A stretch of DNA of 64,000 nucleotides from Bacillota bacterium. GTDB taxonomy: Bacteria; Bacillota; Clostridia; Christensenellales; CAG-138. Positions 58,886 to 64,000 of the stretch are shown in pieces; position 1 is the first letter of the stretch, and each line of letters begins with the position of its first letter. Under the pieces are notes generated by a model, which saw only the letters and a list, made by a program, of their open reading frames with translations, did not search any database and had not been told where the DNA came from. The stretch spans positions 122,438-186,437 of the forward strand of contig JAEWCL010000015.1 in assembly GCA_023390655.1 (NCBI GenBank). The letters are read 5' to 3'. The position numbers were made by a program, and so were the translations under genes.

Positions 58886-60036
58886 TTTAGCTTCCCCCCC
58901 GCCGGGCGCTTGCCCCCGAATTTTCGTTTCACCCAGGCCGGGAAGCGCGCCACCGCATCCCAGGAAAATTCCCTTGTACCCATAATGCCCCTGCGGTAGA
59001 AGAGCACCACCAGCATCAGCAGAATGGAGAAGATGACCATGCGGAAACCGGGGCGGAACAGGGGCACCTCCCAGCCGCCAATCACGAGCGGCTCGTCAAA
59101 GAAGCGCAACAGCCCCTCCTTGCCGATGGTGACAAGGAACGATCCTAAGATGCTGCCCGTCACACTGCCGATACCGCCGATCACGATGATCAGGAGGATG
59201 TCATAGGTCAATGCAATGGAAAACGTCTTTGCTTCAATGGAGCGCATGAACATGGCGAGAAGCCCGCCCGCAACGCCCGTGAAGAAGGAGCTGATGACAA
59301 ACGACATCTCTTTGTGGCGGAACAGGTTCACGCCCATGGCTTCCGCCGCCACCTCATCCTCACGGATGGATTTGAACGCCCGGCCGTAGGAGGAATTGAT
59401 GAGCAGCACCATGAGCAGGATGCAGATTGCCGCAATGACAAACGGCGTGATCATGGACGGCACAAGCCCGAAGAACATCTCCGGAAAATCGGGGATTTTG
59501 TTGAGGCCGTAGGAGCCGTTTGTAATTTTATCAAGCTGCGGGCTTGAAACGACCGCGCGGATGATCTCTGAAAACCCAAGCGTGGCGATGGCGAGATAAT
59601 CGCTCTTTAAGCGCAGCACGGGGTAGCCGATGAGCGCCGCAAACAGTGCCGCACCCAGCCCGCCCAAAATGAGCGCAAGAAAGGGGTAGAGTGCCGTGAG
59701 CCACTCCGGCCCCGCCGCCATGGACGTACGGAACGCCATGATCGCAGGGCTGACGCCGCCCGCATAATAGACGCCGTCAAGGTTCGCTACCGGGATCACC
59801 AGCAGCGCCGTAATGTATGCGCCGATTGACATAAAGCCCGCCTGTCCCAGTGAAAACAGGCCCGTAAAGCCGTTCAACAGGTTCATGGAGACCGCAACCA
59901 CCGAGAGGATGGCGCTTTTTTGCAGCAGCGTATAGAGCATGCCGTTCTGGAATTTATGCGCCTCCAGAATATACAGGAGGATCAACAGCACGGCGGCCAC
60001 CGCAAAGGAACAAATGCGTTTTGTTGATTGTTTCAT
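58882..60036 (-). CDS. livM: Branched-chain amino-acid ABC transporter permease LivM
   Basis: A 384-residue permease with eight to ten helices. G-L-F-S-L-G-Q-A-G-F-M-S-I-G-A-Y (about 62-77) and D-Y-L-A-I-A-T-L-G-F-S-E-I-I-R (about 147-161) are LivM core motifs, and the G-R-A-F-K-S-I-R-E-D-E-V-A-A-E-A-M-G segment (about 224-241) is the EAA coupling helix. ATG at 60036 used, preceded by AAGGTG; an overlapping GTG at 60045 is an alternative. Lys/Arg-rich tail. Confidence 0.93.
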   Translation of the reverse strand: MKQSTKRICSFAVAAVLLILLYILEAHKFQNGMLYTLLQKSAILSVVAVSMNLLNGFTGLFSLGQAGFMSIGAYITALLVIPVANLDGVYYAGGVSPAIMAFRTSMAAGPEWLTALYPFLALILGGLGAALFAALIGYPVLRLKSDYLAIATLGFSEIIRAVVSSPQLDKITNGSYGLNKIPDFPEMFFGLVPSMITPFVIAAICILLMVLLINSSYGRAFKSIREDEVAAEAMGVNLFRHKEMSFVISSFFTGVAGGLLAMFMRSIEAKTFSIALTYDILLIIVIGGIGSVTGSILGSFLVTIGKEGLLRFFDEPLVIGGWEVPLFRPGFRMVIFSILLMLVVLFYRRGIMGTREFSWDAVARFPAWVKRKFGGKRPAGGKLK

Positions 60037-60041
60037 ATGCG

Positions 60042-60923
60042 TCACACCTTATCCGTACTTTTCTCGCCAAACAGGCCCGTGGGTTTTAAGAGCAGCATGA
60101 GGATAAGCAGCAGGAACGTAAACGCGTCGCTGAAGGTGGAATACCCGAGAGCGACGAGCACCGTCTCGCTGATGCCGATCAAAAAGCCGCCCGCCACCGC
60201 GCCGGGAATGGAGCCAATGCCACCGAACACCGCCGCCACAAAGCATTTAAGGCCCGGCAGTGTGCCTGAGAATGGCGTCACCGACATGCGGTCCGTAAAA
60301 TACAATACGGACCCGATCGCCGCAAGCGCGGAGCCGATGACAAACGTCGTGCTGATGACGGAATTGATCTTGATGCCCATCAGCTTGGAGGTCTCAAAAT
60401 CCTTGCTGACGGCGCGCATCGCCATGCCGACCTTCGTGTGGTTGATGAGCAGCATCAGCAAGATCACCAGCACCACCGTCAGCACGGGGGTCAGGAATGT
60501 CACAAGGCTTGCCGAGACGTCCCCGATCTGGAATATACGTTTTAACAGCGGGATTTCAGGATATCCTCTCGGAATGGCGGTAAACAGATACGTCGCCAGA
60601 TTTTGCAGCAGGTAGGAAACGCCAATGGCGGAAATCATGATGGACATGCGCGGCGCCGTGCGCAAAGGCTTGTACGCCACGCGTTCAATCCCCACGCCAA
60701 GCAAAATGGTAACAAGGATCACCACAGGGATCGCAAGCTGCCACGGCATGCTGGACATGCAGAAGATCATGAAATACCCGGCTATCATGAAGATTTCGCC
60801 GTGGGCGAAGTTGATCAAACGCAAGATGCCATATACCATCGTATAGCCGATGGCAATCAATGCATACGCACCGCCCAGCGAAATTCCCGTCAGGCAGTGC
60901 TGCAAGAAGGTTGTCATGCTCAT
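60042..60923 (-). CDS. livH: Branched-chain amino-acid ABC transporter permease LivH
   Basis: A 293-residue permease. G-A-Y-A-L-I-A-I-G-Y-T-M-V-Y-G-I-L (about 18-34), I-N-F-A-H-G-E-I-F-M (about 37-46) and G-M-A-M-R-A-V-S-K-D-F-E (about 163-174) are the LivH hallmarks. About eight helices. AGGGGG precedes the ATG. It follows the binding protein gene after a terminator-like hairpin, so the permease level may be lower than that of livJ. Confidence 0.95.
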   Translation of the reverse strand: MSMTTFLQHCLTGISLGGAYALIAIGYTMVYGILRLINFAHGEIFMIAGYFMIFCMSSMPWQLAIPVVILVTILLGVGIERVAYKPLRTAPRMSIMISAIGVSYLLQNLATYLFTAIPRGYPEIPLLKRIFQIGDVSASLVTFLTPVLTVVLVILLMLLINHTKVGMAMRAVSKDFETSKLMGIKINSVISTTFVIGSALAAIGSVLYFTDRMSVTPFSGTLPGLKCFVAAVFGGIGSIPGAVAGGFLIGISETVLVALGYSTFSDAFTFLLLILMLLLKPTGLFGEKSTDKV

Positions 60924-60984
60924 AAAAGCGTAGCCCCCTAAATACTCTTAGGCAATCTCCCCCAATTTAAAGGCGCGATTGCTC

Positions 60985-61017
60985 AAAAAAGGGCGGGAGA
61001 CGAGATGCCCCCCGCCC
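60985..61017 (-). terminator. Partial terminator between livJ and livH
   Basis: Minus strand GGGCGGG / CCCGCCC stem, 13-base loop, then six T. Typical intercistronic attenuator after a binding-protein gene. Confidence 0.75.
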
Positions 61018-61037
61018 ATATGCGGAACGTGTTTTCC

Positions 61038-62201
61038 TTACTGGACGGAGACGGTCTTGAGGAACTTGAACTGGCCGCCCTCAATGGTTTTGATGAACGC
61101 CATGTCCTTCTTGGCGTCGCCATTCTCGTCAAAGGAGATGGCCCCGGTCACGCCTTCGATGGAAACACCTACGAGCGCATCGCGGATGGCAACGGAATCG
61201 CCGGAATTCGCAGCCTTGATAGCGGCAATCGCGGTCAGGTACGCGTCGTAGCCAAGCGCCGAAACGGCGGGGATGATATCGGACTGGTTGTTTTCCTTGA
61301 GGTAGGTCTTAAAGCCGGTGATGAACTTTTCGGCTTCCGCAGTCGCGGGATCGGCATCGTCAAAGAACGTGGAGAGCACAACGCCTTCCGCGTACTCGCC
61401 CGCGTTTTCAATGATGGAGGAGTTCTCCCACGTATCGCCCGCCATAATGGGCACGGTGATGCCAAGCTCACGCGCCTGCTTGATGATCAAGGGAGCAGTT
61501 GCGATGGAAGAGGGCGCGAAGATCACGTCCGGGTTCGCGGCCTTGATGTTGGTCAGGATGGCTTTGAAATCGTTCTGGTTGGTCTGGAACTGCTCTTCGG
61601 ACGCGATGGTGCCGCCAAGCTTCACAAACGCTTCCTTGTAAAAATTGCCAAGGCCGGAGGAGTAGTCGTCGCCTAGCTGGGTGATAATGGCCGCAGTCTT
61701 TGCGCCCTCCTGTATGGAATAGTTGGCCATGACGGTGCCCTGGAAGGGATCGAGGAAGCAGACGCGGAAGTAATAATCGTTGCCTAAGGTGACCTGCGGG
61801 TTGGTGCACGAAGCGCCGATGGCAGGAACCTTTGCGCCCGCAAAGATTTCACCCGCGGCGATGGACACGCCCGAGCCATAGGAGCCGATGATCACTTTAC
61901 AGCCTTCGCTGATGAGCTTCTGCGCAGCGGAGACGGCCTCGGTCTTATCGGACTTGTTGTCGGCTTCCACGAGCTGGATCTTGTAGGTCTCGCCGCCAAT
62001 TTCTACGGTGGGATACACTTTGTTCGCATAACGGACGCCCAGCACTTCCTGGAATCCGCCGCCGCCGTTTTCACCGGTCTGCGGTTCAAACACGCCGATT
62101 TTGATGACCTTTTCTCCGCCGGATGAAGCGGGCGCGCATGCGCTCAACGTCATTGCCACGCACAAAAGCGCAACAACTAGGGCAACCAGGCTTTTCTTCA
62201 T
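61038..62201 (-). CDS. livJ: Branched-chain amino-acid binding lipoprotein LivJ-like
   Basis: A 387-residue type I periplasmic-binding-protein lipoprotein (lipobox L-S-A-C, Cys22). I-K-I-G-V-F-E-P-Q-T-G-E-N-G-G opens the mature part; I-I-G-S-Y-G-S-G-V-S (about 108-117) and Y-Y-F-R-V-C-F-L-D-P-F-Q-G (about 147-159) are ligand-contact segments of the Leu/Ile/Val-binding family. Binds hydrophobic amino acids or small amides; the ligand is not proven. AGGAGG precedes the ATG at 62201. First gene of the operon. Confidence 0.9.
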   Translation of the reverse strand: MKKSLVALVVALLCVAMTLSACAPASSGGEKVIKIGVFEPQTGENGGGGFQEVLGVRYANKVYPTVEIGGETYKIQLVEADNKSDKTEAVSAAQKLISEGCKVIIGSYGSGVSIAAGEIFAGAKVPAIGASCTNPQVTLGNDYYFRVCFLDPFQGTVMANYSIQEGAKTAAIITQLGDDYSSGLGNFYKEAFVKLGGTIASEEQFQTNQNDFKAILTNIKAANPDVIFAPSSIATAPLIIKQARELGITVPIMAGDTWENSSIIENAGEYAEGVVLSTFFDDADPATAEAEKFITGFKTYLKENNQSDIIPAVSALGYDAYLTAIAAIKAANSGDSVAIRDALVGVSIEGVTGAISFDENGDAKKDMAFIKTIEGGQFKFLKTVSVQ

Positions 62202-62282
62202 GATAAAGCTCCTCCTACAAAAATATGTATCATTATTCTTGGGACGCAACCTGGACAGGGGGGCAACCGTAAACTTTTCTCT

Positions 62283-62311
62283 ATTATACACATACAGCTT
62301 TCATCGCGCAA
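62283..62311 (-). promoter_or_regulatory. Promoter of the liv operon
   Basis: Minus strand TTGCGC (62306-62311), 17-bp spacer, TATAAT (62283-62288), about 80 bp before livJ. Confidence 0.7.
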
Positions 62312-62399
62312 TGTACGATTCATAAAATTGCATTTTCCATGCATTCCCGAAACGACGCGGCTGTTGAAATTCGCATGTATTCTAACGTATGCTTATACA

Positions 62400-62434
62400 A
62401 AGAAGCCGCACGGCGTCATGCGGTGCGGCTTCTT
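62400..62434 (-). terminator. Terminator of spoIVA
   Basis: A 12-bp stem AAGAAGCCGCAC / GTGCGGCTTCTT, loop of 11 bases, about 20 bp past the spoIVA stop. Confidence 0.8.
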
Positions 62435-62453
62435 AAAATGTATAGGAGGATAT

Positions 62454-63932
62454 TTACAGCAGGATGCAGATCAGTCCGTTGCACCCGTCATTTGCAATAC
62501 GCTGCAGCGTTTTTTGCAGCTTTTGCTGTACGGCCTCGGGCATCTTTCCCGCTTTACCCGCCATACTATCCCGCACAAGGTCGTAGAGGTTCTTACCGAA
62601 GATATTGGTCTGCCAGATGGCGGCAGGGTCCTTTTCAAAACGCTCCATCAGGTATTCCATCAGCGCTTCCGACTGTTCGGCGCTGCCTACAATCGGGTTG
62701 ACCTCCGTCTGCATATCCACGCGGAATATCTGCAGCCCCGAGGATTTTGCCTTGAGCCTGACGCCGAACTTGCTGCCCTGCTGGACGATTTCCGGCTCAT
62801 CAAGTTCCATCTCGTCTATGGAGGGCGGCACCATGCCGTAGCCGAGCGTTTGTGCGCTTTCAAGCGCTCCGGCGATGCGGTCATACGCCTTTTTTGCGGT
62901 AGAGAAACTCTTGAGCATGCTCATCAGCTCATAATCATCGGAAATATCGCAGCCGCATTCCTGGCTTAAGATATCGTAGAACATCCCCTCTTCGGGCACA
63001 AGGTTCAGCCTGGCGCAGCCGGTACCCATATCCACCGATTCCACCGCGCAGGGCGTAAAGCGCTCGAGATTCGACAGCGCCCCGCACATGGTCTTATAAT
63101 CCTTCATGCGGGCCATGCTGGGCATATTTTCCCTGATGGGCCCAACCACCCGCTGCATGACGGCATGGTCCTGCCCAAGCTCCATCATGTATCCCGGGAG
63201 CCGGATAAAGAGCTCCGTGAGCGGGAACTCCATGAGCACCTGTTCGAGCAGGTCGCTTGCGGAGGCGCTCGACATATGCAGCGCGTCAAGGGTTACAACG
63301 CTCACGCCGTAACGCTCCATGAGATCATCCCGCAGGTCCTGGCAGCGCGCGCCGTCCGGGTCCGTGCTGTTGATGACGATCACAAACGGCTTTCCGGTGG
63401 CCTTTAGTTCATCCACCACGCGCTGCTCGGCCTCCACATAGCTTTCGCGCGGGAGGTCTGTGATGCTGCCATCCGTCGTCATGACGATGCCGATGGTGGA
63501 ATGGTCCGTAATGACCTTCCGGGTGCCGATTTCCGCCGCCTCTTCAAAGGGAATCTCATGGTCAAACCACGGGGTGCGCACCATCCTTGGCGTATCGGCC
63601 TCCATGTGTCCGATCGCACCCGGCACCCAATATCCCACGCAATCCACCATGCGGACATTGCAATGCGCATTCTCCCCCAGCTCCAAGCGCACCGCTTCGT
63701 TGGGCACAAACTTGGGCTGGGTGGTCATGATGGTTTTCCCCGTGCCGCTCTGCGGCATTTCGTCCACGACGCGCGCGCGCACATGCTCGTTTTCAATGCC
63801 GGGCAAAATCAAATGATCCATAAAGCGCTTGATAAATGTCGATTTCCCCGTGCGCACGGGGCCGACCACGCCGATGTAAATATCGCCCTGGGTGCGCTTG
63901 GCAATATCCTGATACAGCTCCATTCTATCCAT
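62454..63932 (-). CDS. spoIVA: Stage IV sporulation protein A
   Basis: A 492-residue SpoIVA, the exact family length. Residues 20-60 carry a TRAFAC-type P-loop (G-P-V-R-T-G-K-S-T, about 24-32) for ATP, followed by D-E-M-P-Q-S (switch region). The middle has the N-S-T-D-P-D loop, and the last residues C-N-G-L-I-C-I-L-L resemble the conserved C-terminal tail that binds SpoVM. SpoIVA polymerises with ATP on the forespore membrane and forms the basement layer of the coat. AAGGAGG precedes the ATG at 63932. A sigma-E promoter probably lies in the last 70 bases; no perfect match was found. Confidence 0.97.
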   Translation of the reverse strand: MDRMELYQDIAKRTQGDIYIGVVGPVRTGKSTFIKRFMDHLILPGIENEHVRARVVDEMPQSGTGKTIMTTQPKFVPNEAVRLELGENAHCNVRMVDCVGYWVPGAIGHMEADTPRMVRTPWFDHEIPFEEAAEIGTRKVITDHSTIGIVMTTDGSITDLPRESYVEAEQRVVDELKATGKPFVIVINSTDPDGARCQDLRDDLMERYGVSVVTLDALHMSSASASDLLEQVLMEFPLTELFIRLPGYMMELGQDHAVMQRVVGPIRENMPSMARMKDYKTMCGALSNLERFTPCAVESVDMGTGCARLNLVPEEGMFYDILSQECGCDISDDYELMSMLKSFSTAKKAYDRIAGALESAQTLGYGMVPPSIDEMELDEPEIVQQGSKFGVRLKAKSSGLQIFRVDMQTEVNPIVGSAEQSEALMEYLMERFEKDPAAIWQTNIFGKNLYDLVRDSMAGKAGKMPEAVQQKLQKTLQRIANDGCNGLICILL

Positions 63933-64000
63933 ACCGGGGCCTCCTTCTCATGACATCAGACTAAAACACTAGATATATATGAGATGGATGGACAAAACAG

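Overview
The window is a gene-dense stretch (about 57 protein genes plus a partial one at the left edge) from a spore-forming member of the Firmicutes, class Clostridia. Evidence for this is the set of sporulation and germination genes (sigH, cwlD, spoIIP, gpr, spoIVA), an [FeFe]-hydrogenase-like protein, lipoproteins with typical Gram-positive signal peptides, AGGAGG-type ribosome binding sites and Firmicutes-type gene order (sigH - rlmB - mrnC). The DNA looks moderately GC-rich for a clostridium, which suggests one of the higher-GC gut or anaerobic lineages; I cannot name the genus. No rRNA, tRNA, CRISPR array, transposase or phage gene was seen, so this is ordinary chromosome rather than a mobile island.

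Layout. 1-3 kb: an oxidoreductase fragment, a cupin and an exported FMN/FAD flavoprotein reductase divergent from a MerR regulator (3 kb) whose likely operator lies in the flavoprotein promoter. 3.8-10.5 kb: two alpha/beta hydrolases, a DNA glycosylase, GntR and PadR regulators, a proline-rich lipoprotein and an M19 dipeptidase. 10.9-14.4 kb: a zinc/manganese-type ABC transporter operon that starts with a small Cys/His membrane protein and ends with a lipoprotein. 14.5-16 kb: a lone L-arabinose isomerase. 16.3-20.7 kb: a thiol/sulfur redox block (CoA-disulfide-reductase/rhodanese, TusA/DsrE, thioredoxin-reductase-like protein, peroxiredoxin) joined by three copies of one palindrome, GGTGAC-N3-RTCACG. 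20.8-28.6 kb: a lipid kinase, a CotH / polyphosphate-polymerase-like / DUF4956 operon, a possible structured RNA, an AI-2E-family permease and uridine kinase. 28.8-36.7 kb: a lipoprotein, phosphohexomutase, radC, sigH, an rlmB with a large repeat extension, a cupin, mrnC and a ketopantoate-reductase-like gene. 37-43 kb: an exported 5'-nucleotidase, cwlD, a DnaA-box-like cluster, ispE and a dnaC/dnaD-like helicase-loading pair. 43.4-48 kb: a 1,099-residue proline-rich repeat protein and a hydrogenase-like protein. 48-57 kb: a methyltransferase, AEC permease, DegV, calcium-type P-ATPase, phosphoesterase, spoIIP and gpr. 57.3-64 kb: a complete branched-chain amino-acid ABC transporter (livJHMGF) and spoIVA.

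The points most worth a second look are the shared redox palindrome, the A10 run that splits the sulfur-transfer fusion protein, the thioredoxin-reductase-like enzyme lacking recognisable NADPH motifs, the MerR dyad in a 19-bp spacer, the 13-bp-closed RNA-like structure near 26.6 kb, and the two repeat-rich proteins. All functional calls rest on reading motifs by eye; no database search was run.
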